Source: Treponema sp.
Lineage (GTDB): Bacteria > Spirochaetota > Spirochaetia > Treponematales > Breznakiellaceae
Assembly (NCBI GenBank): GCA_031257695.1
Contig: JAIROB010000037.1
Span: 1-6,760 of the forward strand
Length of the DNA: 6,760 nucleotides
Reading direction: 5' to 3'
Below, piece by piece: positions 1 to 5,627 of the stretch. Made by a program: the position numbers and the translations under genes. The first letter of the stretch is position 1, and every line of letters begins with the position of its first letter. The notes beneath the pieces were generated by a model. That model was not told the origin of the DNA. It saw only the letters and a program-made list of their open reading frames with translations, and did not search any database.

Positions 1-2
1 GC

Positions 3-64
3 TAAATAGTTCTTACAAAGTAGTAATACTGTGCGTAGGGGGGGGGGGGGGGGGGTAAATAGTT
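3..64. repeat. 9-bp direct repeats flanking the poly-G tract
   Basis: TAAATAGTT occurs at 3-11 and again at 56-64, a period of 53 bp, bracketing the poly-G tract and a short AT-rich stretch that contains AGTA-gtaa-TACT. The repeats could be a target-site duplication of a small insertion, the start of a longer tandem array cut by the window edge, or chance. The repeat itself is plain in the sequence; its meaning is not. Confidence 0.6.
38..55. repeat. 18-nt poly-G homopolymer tract
   Basis: A run of 18 consecutive G on the plus strand (poly-C on the minus strand) sits in an otherwise AT-rich stretch. Such tracts change length by slipped-strand replication, and in Treponema pallidum poly-G tracts upstream of tpr genes are known to tune transcription. 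Here the tract lies downstream of a minus-strand cobalamin riboswitch, so it would fall in the leader of the gene beyond the left edge. The exact length in any one assembly is uncertain, because long G runs are error-prone in sequencing. Confidence 0.9.
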
Positions 65-192
65 ATGGCGCAAGGAATTACAGGGCGCTTCGTCCCCGGA
101 AAGAGCGGAGGCGCCGGAAAAACAGGGAGAACAAACGGACAGAAAAGGAATAGTGTCTCTCACAGCTTTGCCTCGAAGCCTTTAAGATTGAA

Positions 193-404
193 GGACCCTA
201 GCCCGCGGGGGCGCGTCCTGAGCATACTGCCAAGTCTCCTGGCTGAGGGGTTGGGCGGCGGCCTGCCGCGTTGTTCCGTTTCCGCCGCCTTCCCGGCCAA
301 CCTTAGTCGCAGGCCAGTGGCCGCGCCCCGCTGGGCGCCCGGCGGAATTGTCCCCCATTACAGTTACGGGATAGCCGGGGATTTTCACCCCGTTCCTTTA
401 AACA
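193..404 (-). ncRNA. Cobalamin (B12) riboswitch aptamer, minus strand
   Basis: Read on the minus strand, this stretch carries the conserved blocks of a cobalamin riboswitch in order: a 5' GGGGTGAAAATCCCC-type block near 378-393, CCGTAACTGTAATG near 356-369, GCCACTG at 315-321, GGGAAGG near 288-296, and the B12 box GCCAGGAGACTTGGC at 229-243. A terminal hairpin closed by GGAC/GTCC (193-218) matches the P13 element. The large peripheral domain between GCCACTG and the B12 box suggests the class I, adenosylcobalamin-type architecture. Binding of B12 normally represses a downstream transport or B12-independent enzyme gene. No convincing open reading frame follows it to the left edge, so the target lies outside the window. 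No intrinsic terminator with a T-run is visible in the remaining leader, so control may act on translation or further downstream. Confidence 0.93.
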
Positions 405-415
405 GATGCACGATC

Positions 416-444
416 ATTGTACAGGCGCCCCGGGGGAAAGTCAA
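416..444 (-). promoter_or_regulatory. Sigma-70-type promoter of the cobalamin riboswitch
   Basis: On the minus strand TTGACT (439-444) and TACAAT (416-421) are separated by exactly 17 nt. Transcription would start near 409, a few bases before the first conserved riboswitch block, which fits a leader RNA. The agreement between promoter position and aptamer start strengthens both calls. Confidence 0.8.
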
Positions 445-512
445 GGGCTATTTGCCGTCCCTCAGGATAAAGGCATAGAAAAATCAGCCGGTTCGGGGAA
501 GCAGGCGGCTTG

Positions 513-541
513 TTGCCATTGGTTAGTTTTTCCGGTATAGT
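513..541 (+). promoter_or_regulatory. Sigma-70-type promoter upstream of two small ORFs
   Basis: TTGCCA (513-518) and TATAGT (536-541) are separated by 17 nt. The predicted start of transcription is about A548, which is also the A of an ATG codon, so the transcript may be leaderless. It diverges from the riboswitch promoter on the other strand. Confidence 0.65.
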
Positions 542-547
542 ATTTGC

Positions 548-631
548 ATGGCCCTTATGATCCCCGGGGAATTGACCATTCCGGACCGCCGCCTCAAGCG
601 GGTATTCATCGACGACAAACCGGTCGTATGA
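548..631 (+). CDS. Possible 27-residue leaderless peptide
   Basis: This short frame (starting MALMIPGELTIPDRR, ending DDKPVV) begins 6 nt after a consensus -10 element, so translation would start at or next to the 5' end of the RNA. Its third codon positions are mostly G or C, as in the real genes of this window, and it is followed after 6 nt by the start of the cysteine protein, which suggests translational coupling. No family is recognised. It could be a genuine small protein, a leader peptide that lets the next frame be translated, or the remnant of a longer gene. Its strict dependence on the promoter position is the main support; there is no Shine-Dalgarno sequence. Confidence 0.4.
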   Translation: MALMIPGELTIPDRRLKRVFIDDKPVV

Positions 632-637
632 ACCGCC

Positions 638-823
638 ATGGACAGCACCCGGGGGGCGCCGAACTGCCGTTCCTGTAATCACTTTAAAGTTACCTGGGAG
701 CCTGCCTTTCCCCGGTCCTGCCTGGTGTTCGGCATTAAATCCCGGAACTACCCCTCCATAGAAGTCTACCGCGCCACCGGGCGCCACTGCCCCAGTTTCC
801 GGCCGCGGGAAGGATCAAAATGA
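638..823 (+). CDS. Small four-cysteine, probably zinc-binding protein (61 aa)
   Basis: The protein has Cys10-x2-Cys13, Cys28 and Cys51, with the surrounding pattern C-x2-C-x-H-F, T-W-x-P, P-R-x-C, F-G-x-K-S, P-S, G-x-x-C-x-x-F. I recognise this as a small, widely distributed bacterial family of unknown function, sometimes labelled in databases as uracil-DNA-glycosylase-related. The four cysteines are well placed to bind one zinc ion; no membrane segment or signal peptide is present, so it should be cytoplasmic. Start choice: ATG638 lies 6 nt after the stop of the preceding short frame and has no Shine-Dalgarno sequence, so expression probably depends on translation of that frame. The biochemical role is unknown. 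The family resemblance is from memory, while the cysteine pattern is seen directly. Confidence 0.75.
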   Translation: MDSTRGAPNCRSCNHFKVTWEPAFPRSCLVFGIKSRNYPSIEVYRATGRHCPSFRPREGSK

Positions 824-847
824 TCCCGCCGGCCTGTTTGGGGATAC

Positions 848-876
848 TTGACTTTTTTCGTTTCGTTTAGTAGCAT
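848..876 (+). promoter_or_regulatory. Promoter of the tRNA-Asp gene
   Basis: TTGACT (848-853) and TAGCAT (871-876) are spaced by 17 nt. The start of transcription would fall about 882-884, only a few bases before the mature tRNA 5' end at 887, as is common for single tRNA genes. Confidence 0.65.
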
Positions 877-886
877 GATGGAACCT

Positions 887-961
887 GGGGGCGTAGTGAA
901 GCTGGTTTATCACGCTGGCCTGTCAAGCCGGAGATCGCGGGTTCAAGCCCCGTCGCTCCCG
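887..961 (+). tRNA. tRNA-Asp (anticodon GTC)
   Basis: A complete cloverleaf can be drawn: acceptor GGGGGCG (887-893) pairs with CGCTCCC (954-960) with one G-U pair; D stem GTGA/TCAC with a 10-nt GG-containing loop; anticodon stem CTGGC/GCCGG with loop CTGTCAA, anticodon GTC at 922-924; T stem GCGGG/CCCGT with loop TTCAAGC. The discriminator is G, as expected for tRNA-Asp. CCA is not encoded, so the terminal CCA must be added enzymatically. Confidence 0.96.
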
Positions 962-971
962 TTGGACCGCT

Positions 972-1023
972 GAGGTCCGCAATCCCGTACTCCCCTTGAA
1001 ACGGGGTTGCGGGCCTCTTTTTT
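972..1023 (+). terminator. Strong intrinsic terminator after tRNA-Asp
   Basis: A 17-bp stem, GAGGTCCGCAATCCCGT at 972-988 pairing with the complementary stretch ending at 1017 (three G-U pairs), encloses a loop of about 12 nt and is followed directly by six T. It begins 10 nt after the tRNA 3' end. It is oriented to stop plus-strand transcription only, since no T-run follows on the minus strand. Confidence 0.93.
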
Positions 1024-1033
1024 GCCGGGAAGC

Positions 1034-1053
1034 CGCCGCCCTTTTAAGCGGCG
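1034..1053 (-). other. GC-rich hairpin downstream of tRNA-Pro
   Basis: On the minus strand CGCCGC and GCGGCG form a 6-bp stem around an 8-nt loop, inside a wider GCCGG/CCGGC pairing (1024-1066). It begins about 25 nt after the tRNA-Pro 3' end. There is no following T-run, so it is at best a weak or factor-assisted terminator or a processing structure. Confidence 0.35.
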
Positions 1054-1077
1054 CAAACTCTCCGGCGAAGGGGCGGA

Positions 1078-1150
1078 TCGGGCCGGGCGGATTTGAACCG
1101 CCGATCTCTTACTCCCGAAGCAAGCGGATTAGCCACTATCCTACGGCCCG
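1078..1150 (-). tRNA. tRNA-Pro (anticodon CGG)
   Basis: On the minus strand the acceptor stem CGGGCCG/CGGCCCG, D stem GGAT/ATCC, anticodon stem CTTGC/GTAAG with loop TTCGGGA, and T stem GGCGG/CCGCC with loop TTCAAAT form a full 73-nt cloverleaf. The anticodon CGG (plus-strand positions 1115-1117) reads CCG. G follows the anticodon and the discriminator is A, both typical of proline tRNAs. CCA is not encoded. The gene converges on tRNA-Asp. Confidence 0.95.
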
Positions 1151-1161
1151 ATAATCTCCCA

Positions 1162-1190
1162 ATCCTACAGAATCGCCCTGCCGCCGTCAA
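1162..1190 (-). promoter_or_regulatory. Promoter of the tRNA-Pro gene
   Basis: On the minus strand TTGACG (1185-1190) and TAGGAT (1162-1167) are spaced by 17 nt, and the start of transcription would fall a few bases before the mature tRNA 5' end at 1150. Confidence 0.65.
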
Positions 1191-1272
1191 TCCCCCCGCA
1201 ACGGCCCCCCGTAATTCGGAATTGCCGGATATGGCCCTGTTCCGCCGGGCGATGGTGTGATAGAATTGTATC

Positions 1273-1278
1273 AGGGAG
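1273..1278 (+). promoter_or_regulatory. Ribosome binding site of the propeller lipoprotein
   Basis: AGGGAG lies 5 nt before ATG1284 and settles the start over GTG1257. TAGAAT at 1261-1266 just upstream could be a -10 element, but no well-spaced -35 accompanies it. Confidence 0.7.
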
Positions 1279-1283
1279 ATTCT

Positions 1284-1895
1284 ATGAAGGCACGAATAAA
1301 ATTTGCGGCTGTCGCGGGCATGGCAAGCCTGCTGGCGGGGGGCTTGTTCTTTTCCTGCGAGGGCGTATCAAGCTCCGGGGATACAGACGGGCAGGTTGTT
1401 GCGTCATGGACAGCGACGGGGGACGCCACATTCGGGAACAGTTTCATATACGCCTTAGCCTGCGACGGGAACACCTTTGTCGCGGGGGGCGGCGGCGGCA
1501 AGATAGCCCATTCCACGGACGGCATAACCTGGACGATGGCGGAGGATCCGAAATTCGGGACAAGCCCTGTAAACGCCATAAGCTACGGCAACGGAAGGTT
1601 TGTCGCAGGCGGCGAGAACGGCAAGATAGCCCATTCCGCGGAGGGCGAAACCTGGGCCGCGGCGGGCAATTCCAAGTTCGGAGCGAGCTCCATATATGCC
1701 ATAAGCTACGGCAACGACAGGTTTGTCGCGGGCGGCGGGGGCGGCAAAACCGCCTATTCCATTGACGGCGGCGAAACCTGGACGGCGCTGGACAATTCCG
1801 CCTTCGAGACGAGCTACGTGCTTGCCATAGCCTACGACGGGAGCCAGTTTGCCGCAGGCGGCGGGGACGGCAAACTGGCCTTTTGGAAAAACTGA
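1284..1895 (+). CDS. Asp-box repeat (beta-propeller-like) lipoprotein
   Basis: The 203-residue protein begins with a lipoprotein signal: a basic start (MKARIK), a hydrophobic stretch to about residue 23, then LFFSC with the acylated cysteine at 25, a spirochaete-type lipobox. Four repeats of 41-42 residues follow, with tryptophans at 42, 83, 124 and 166. Each has the pattern W-T, F-G-x-S, A-I-x-Y-G, F-V-A-G-G-x-x-G-K, and the first three end in an Asp-box, S-x-D/E-G-x-T-W. Asp-box repeats are typical of sialidase-like propellers, where they are structural and not catalytic. Four blades are few for a closed propeller, so the protein may oligomerise or be a shortened member of a longer family. 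ATG1284 is chosen over the upstream GTG1257 because AGGGAG (1273-1278) sits 5 nt before it and the signal peptide starts there. It is probably membrane-anchored and exported; ligand and role are unknown. It precedes the binding-protein gene by 41 nt. Confidence 0.85.
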   Translation: MKARIKFAAVAGMASLLAGGLFFSCEGVSSSGDTDGQVVASWTATGDATFGNSFIYALACDGNTFVAGGGGGKIAHSTDGITWTMAEDPKFGTSPVNAISYGNGRFVAGGENGKIAHSAEGETWAAAGNSKFGASSIYAISYGNDRFVAGGGGGKTAYSIDGGETWTALDNSAFETSYVLAIAYDGSQFAAGGGDGKLAFWKN

Positions 1896-1901
1896 AAAAT
1901 A

Positions 1902-1930
1902 TGTACCATCCCTGCAAACTCTGCTATACT
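1902..1930 (+). promoter_or_regulatory. Extended -10 promoter for a leaderless binding-protein mRNA
   Basis: TGC-TATACT (1922-1930) is an extended -10 element; the -35 region (TGTACC at 1902-1907 with a 17-nt spacer) is weak. The ATG of the next gene starts 6 nt after the -10, at the expected transcription start, and no Shine-Dalgarno sequence precedes it, so the message appears leaderless. Read-through from the preceding lipoprotein gene is also possible, as no terminator separates them. Confidence 0.55.
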
Positions 1931-1936
1931 GGACTT

Positions 1937-2998
1937 ATGCGTAAAATCATACCCGCCTTTTTGGCGTTGACGGCTTTGTTGCTGCTTGTTCCCGGCTGTT
2001 CAAAAAAAGATTCCGCCGCGGCTTCCCCCGCAGACACAGGACCCGCGGAGGACGGCAGGATTAGGCTCTACTTTATACCGAAAAACCTGGGGAACCCCTA
2101 CTTTGACGCCCTCAGTTCCGGGTTTTACAATGCCATCGCCCAGTTGGGGGAGGAAAATTTTGACTATGTCTACGACGGCCCGGAGACTGCCGAAGCGGAC
2201 AGCCAGATTCCCTTTGTGGAGCGGGCGATTCGGCAGCGCGCCGACGCTATATTTATTTCCTCAAACTCCAACGATGCCTTGAACGACGTGTTCGACCGGG
2301 CCCGGGCCGCGGGCATACGGGTGTACAGCATGAACCAGGACATTCCCGGCAGCGAGTCCCACCGGGACGCGGCGATCATGCCGGTGAACTTTGACACCAT
2401 CGGCGCCGCGCTGATCGAGCTTATGGGAGCGCAGTTGGGCTACCAGGGGCAGTTCGCCATCCTCTCCGCCACGGTGGACGCGCCGGACCAGAATACCTGG
2501 GTGGCGCTTATGAAGGCGGAATTGGAGGGCAACCCCAAGTACAGCCGCATGGAACTGGTGGAACTGGTCTACGGCGACGACCAGGCGGAAAAATCCGCGG
2601 TAGAAACCCGCGGGCTCCTGGAACGGTGGCCCGATCTGAGGGGCATAATAGCCCCCACCGCCGCGGGGATTCCCTCCGTGGCCCGGGTGGTGCGGGAACA
2701 GGGGCTTTCGGGGAAGGTAAAAGTTACCGGCCTGGGACTTCCCTCGGAGATGGCGGAGTTTGTGCTGGACGGAACCTGCGAGGGTTTCCATCTCTGGAAC
2801 CCGCCCTACGAGGGCTATATCGGGGTGTTCCTCGTATGGGCGGAAAAGAAGGAGGGCTTTGTCCCCGCGCCGGGCGCTGTTTTTTCCGCGGGCATGCTGG
2901 GGGAGCATACCATTCTGCCTAACGGCCAGATTCTAACCCTGGAAACGCCCATGCTCTACGACCGGTCCAACATCCTGGAATATTCCATCCTGTTTTAG
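1937..2998 (+). CDS. LsrB/RhaS-type periplasmic sugar or AI-2 binding lipoprotein
   Basis: The 353-residue protein starts with a lipoprotein signal ending LVPGC (Cys21), followed by a Ser/Ala/Pro linker and a type I periplasmic-binding domain (about 41-353, Peripla_BP_4 type). It follows LsrB, the autoinducer-2 receptor, along its length: FIPK at 46-49, YDGP at 79-82, DQNTW at 184-188, IIAP at 237-240, and a C-terminal LPNG...YDRSNI. By eye, Lys49, Asp184, Gln185, Pro240 and Ala242 match the LsrB ligand residues Lys35, Asp166, Gln167, Pro220 and Ala222, but Asn133 may stand where LsrB has Asp116. Related RhaS proteins bind rhamnose, so the ligand may be a sugar or AI-2-like. ATG1937 is preferred to upstream in-frame codons because the signal peptide and promoter fit it. 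No permease or ATPase gene is adjacent, which favours a sensory role or a transporter encoded elsewhere. It converges on a hybrid kinase gene. Confidence 0.88.
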   Translation: MRKIIPAFLALTALLLLVPGCSKKDSAAASPADTGPAEDGRIRLYFIPKNLGNPYFDALSSGFYNAIAQLGEENFDYVYDGPETAEADSQIPFVERAIRQRADAIFISSNSNDALNDVFDRARAAGIRVYSMNQDIPGSESHRDAAIMPVNFDTIGAALIELMGAQLGYQGQFAILSATVDAPDQNTWVALMKAELEGNPKYSRMELVELVYGDDQAEKSAVETRGLLERWPDLRGIIAPTAAGIPSVARVVREQGLSGKVKVTGLGLPSEMAEFVLDGTCEGFHLWNPPYEGYIGVFLVWAEKKEGFVPAPGAVFSAGMLGEHTILPNGQILTLETPMLYDRSNILEYSILF

Positions 2999-3007
2999 CC
3001 CGGCGCG

Positions 3008-5542
3008 TTACAAATACTGCCGCAGTTTGTCCATTACCTCCGCAAGGTCGATGGGCTTTCCCACATGATCGTTCATGCCGCTCTCAAGACACTTTTCAAT
3101 ATCTTCCCGAAACACATTGGCGGTCATGGCGATAATGGGGATGGGCCGCGCCTTGCGCTCCGCTTCCAGCGCGCGAATCCTCCGGGTAGCATCGTAGCCG
3201 TCCATTTCCGGCATCTGCACATCCATAAAGATCATGTTGTACCGGTCCGGGGCATCCTTGTACATCCTGAAAACTTCCAGGCCGTTGGAGGCGCAGTCGA
3301 TCTGTAGTTCCGTGGGTTCAAGCAGGGCAAGCACAATCTCCTGGTTTATCTCCACATCCTCCGCCAGCAGGATGCGCCGCCCGGCAAAACGCCCCGTAAG
3401 GTCTTCATCGGGGATAGCGCTCTGATCGAGGATATTCTCCACCCCCAGCGCCTCGTTGACACAGTCCACAAAGGATGAGGGGAAAAACGGTTTGGCCAGA
3501 AAACGGTCCACCCCCGCGCCCCTGGCATCATCCTCAATGACGCTCCACTCGGTGGCGGAAATCATGATGATGACCGATTTGCCGGCCCTGTCCGGGGAGT
3601 CCTCCGCTTCCCGTATCCACCGGGAAAGCTCAATGCCGTTCATCCCGGGCATTTTCCAGTCGATAAAGTACAGGGAATAGGGGCCGCGCTTTTCTATGAG
3701 CCGCCGCGCTTCCTCGCCGCTGCCGGCGGTGTCGTAGCTCAAGCCGAAACGCTTCGCCAGATCCCCAAAGTACTCCCGCACCTCCGGATCGTCATCCACC
3801 ATAAGGATGTTGAGGGATCTATGGCTGTAGGCCACGGCCTTTTTTTCCGTTTCCGGCGCCTTCTCAAGCTCCACGGTAAAGCCAAAGGTAGACCCCTTGC
3901 CCGGCTCCGACTCCACCCATATACGCCCGCCCATCATTTCCACTATGCTCTTGGAAATCGCCAGCCCCAGGCCGGTGCCGCCGAATTTGCGGGCGGTGCT
4001 GCTTTCCGCCTGTTCAAAGGACAGGAAAAGCCGGGACTGCTGTTCCCGGGTAATCCCTATGCCCGTGTCGATCACCTCAATCCTGATAACGCACCGGTTC
4101 CCCTCAATTTTTTCCAAATGGGTATTCAAGTTGATGGAGCCCTGTTCCGGGGTAAACTTTACCGCGTTGCCCAGGAGGTTGGTAATCACCTGGGCCAGCC
4201 GCTGATCGTCCCCGATCAGCATGGGAGGAATGTCTTTGTCCAGCCGGACCAGAAAATTAAGATGCTTCTGATCCATCCGAAAGTTAATAACGTTGACCAT
4301 CCTCTGGAGCATTTTTTCAAAATTAAAGGTCGCGAGGGAAAGCTCAAACTTGTTCGCTTCAATCTTCGACATATCCAGAATATCGTTGATCACCCCCAGG
4401 AGATGGGTGGAGGCGTCGTCGATTTTATTGAGGCAGTAATCCTTTCGTTCAGGATCGGAAGAATTTTTTGCGATGGAGGTCATGCCGATGATGGCGTTCA
4501 TGGGGGTACGCATCTCGTGGCTCATGTTGGAAAGAAAATCGCTCTTTGCCCGGCTGGCCCTTTCCGCCGTTTGTTTGAGCTCCTCCAGGCGCAGGTTCTG
4601 ATCCTGTATGAGATAGAAGGGCTTGGCTATAAGTTTCCCCGCGATAAGCGCCGCCAGGATGCCCAGGCCCATAAACACGGCCGCTGAAAGGAGGAGCACC
4701 CCTCCGGTTCGGGACGCCGGGCTTTCGTCAATGGGCGCGGCCACGGTGAGCAGCCAGCCGTCGGACCCGCCCACCGGCACGTAGGCGCCCACACGGCTCT
4801 GGCCTTTGTAGCGGTACACTCCCGTCCCGGCTTTTCCGCTGTCCATGCGGCGGAAGTACTCCGCGGGACCCCCGGTTTTTGGATCCGGATCGGCCACATC
4901 GCTGAGGGGCCGGCGCTCAAAAACCAGGGAGGGGTGGTTGTTGGCAATGACGATCCCTTCGCCGTCAAGGAGCATGATGTTGCCGGAGGACCAAATCGTG
5001 AATTCCGACAGAATATCGCTAAAAGTCATGCCCTGCAGGGTGGCGACGAGGATGCGGGACCCCATGGGCACACAGATACGGACAATAAGCCCCCCGCCCG
5101 CAAGCTGCTCCGTGGTGGTGATGACCCGCTCCCCCACAAAGGCCCGCCGGACATAGGGGCTCCTGACAAAATCCGCCCTGGGCGCAACCCTGCCGTAGGA
5201 AGCCACCACGCCCCGGGAATTGAAAATCGTCAGGGCCATATAGCTGTGCTGTTTGGCCTGTTCCTCCAGAACCGCCGGAAGATCCCTCTCCCCCCGGCCG
5301 GAAACCACGCTGTCCAGCGCCGCGGAGAGGATCGCCGCGGCTGCCACATCCGCTTCAGTTTTCAGGAGCCGCAAATTGGTGGAAACCAGCTTTGAGGCAA
5401 TCTGGCTCACCGCCATCATATCGTTTTCTATGGTTTCCACCATGTGAATCCGGCTGAAATAGATACTGATAGCCATGCTGGAAGCGGTAATCAACGCCAC
5501 GATGCCGGAAATAATAAGGACTACTCTTACTCGGATCGACAT
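3008..5542 (-). CDS. Hybrid sensor histidine kinase with periplasmic sensor and two receivers
   Basis: The 844-residue protein has, in order: membrane segment 7-29; an extracytoplasmic region of about 245 residues resembling a double-Cache sensor (long helix, then FNSRGVVAS and LLDGEGIVIANN strands); membrane segment 281-306; a signalling helix (about 312-338) without a clear HAMP or PAS domain; HisKA with the phospho-accepting His342 in SHEMRTPMN; HATPase with Asn455/Asn459, DTGIGI 492-497 and GGTGLGL 521-527; receiver 1 with Asp583/Asp584, phospho-site Asp628 and Lys684; receiver 2 with Glu728/Asp729, phospho-site Asp774, Thr807 and Lys829. All catalytic residues are present. It should autophosphorylate on a periplasmic cue and relay phosphate to its own receivers. 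No Hpt domain is present, so a separate Hpt protein may continue the relay. GAGAGG, 7 nt before the ATG, supports the start. It faces the binding-protein gene, a possible partner. The Cache region lacks the obvious amino-acid-binding signature. Confidence 0.95.
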   Translation of the reverse strand: MSIRVRVVLIISGIVALITASSMAISIYFSRIHMVETIENDMMAVSQIASKLVSTNLRLLKTEADVAAAAILSAALDSVVSGRGERDLPAVLEEQAKQHSYMALTIFNSRGVVASYGRVAPRADFVRSPYVRRAFVGERVITTTEQLAGGGLIVRICVPMGSRILVATLQGMTFSDILSEFTIWSSGNIMLLDGEGIVIANNHPSLVFERRPLSDVADPDPKTGGPAEYFRRMDSGKAGTGVYRYKGQSRVGAYVPVGGSDGWLLTVAAPIDESPASRTGGVLLLSAAVFMGLGILAALIAGKLIAKPFYLIQDQNLRLEELKQTAERASRAKSDFLSNMSHEMRTPMNAIIGMTSIAKNSSDPERKDYCLNKIDDASTHLLGVINDILDMSKIEANKFELSLATFNFEKMLQRMVNVINFRMDQKHLNFLVRLDKDIPPMLIGDDQRLAQVITNLLGNAVKFTPEQGSINLNTHLEKIEGNRCVIRIEVIDTGIGITREQQSRLFLSFEQAESSTARKFGGTGLGLAISKSIVEMMGGRIWVESEPGKGSTFGFTVELEKAPETEKKAVAYSHRSLNILMVDDDPEVREYFGDLAKRFGLSYDTAGSGEEARRLIEKRGPYSLYFIDWKMPGMNGIELSRWIREAEDSPDRAGKSVIIMISATEWSVIEDDARGAGVDRFLAKPFFPSSFVDCVNEALGVENILDQSAIPDEDLTGRFAGRRILLAEDVEINQEIVLALLEPTELQIDCASNGLEVFRMYKDAPDRYNMIFMDVQMPEMDGYDATRRIRALEAERKARPIPIIAMTANVFREDIEKCLESGMNDHVGKPIDLAEVMDKLRQYL

Positions 5543-5549
5543 GACTCAT

Positions 5550-5555
5550 CCTCTC
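5550..5555 (-). promoter_or_regulatory. Ribosome binding site of the kinase gene
   Basis: GAGAGG on the minus strand lies 7 nt before the chosen ATG at 5540-5542. Another ATG directly abuts it (5547-5549) but is in a different frame and too close to be used. Confidence 0.7.
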
Positions 5556-5591
5556 GGGGAAACGTTGACTTTAATCGGCTAAATTATGATT

Positions 5592-5620
5592 AGTATATCG
5601 GCAAGTTTCCGGCTCCGCAA
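5592..5620 (-). promoter_or_regulatory. Probable promoter of the kinase gene
   Basis: On the minus strand TTGCGG (5615-5620) and TATACT (5592-5597) are spaced by 17 nt. This predicts a leader of roughly 40 nt that includes the GAGAGG ribosome site. The -35 lies next to the left end of the first palindromic element (5628). Confidence 0.6.
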
Positions 5621-5627
5621 GCGAATT

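Noticed and set aside
182..388. 68-codon minus-strand ORF
   Set aside because: It lies entirely inside the riboswitch aptamer and merely translates conserved RNA blocks.
65..478. 137-codon plus-strand ORF starting just after the poly-G tract
   Set aside because: It runs antisense through the whole cobalamin riboswitch and its promoter, has a low-complexity composition and no ribosome site, so the poly-G tract is not a phase switch for this frame.
398..787. 129-codon minus-strand ORF
   Set aside because: It is antisense to the cysteine protein and overlaps the riboswitch promoter; the opposite strand has a recognisable protein and a promoter.
3821..4687. 288-codon plus-strand ORF
   Set aside because: It is antisense to the HATPase/HisKA region of the kinase, whose motifs are fully conserved on the minus strand.
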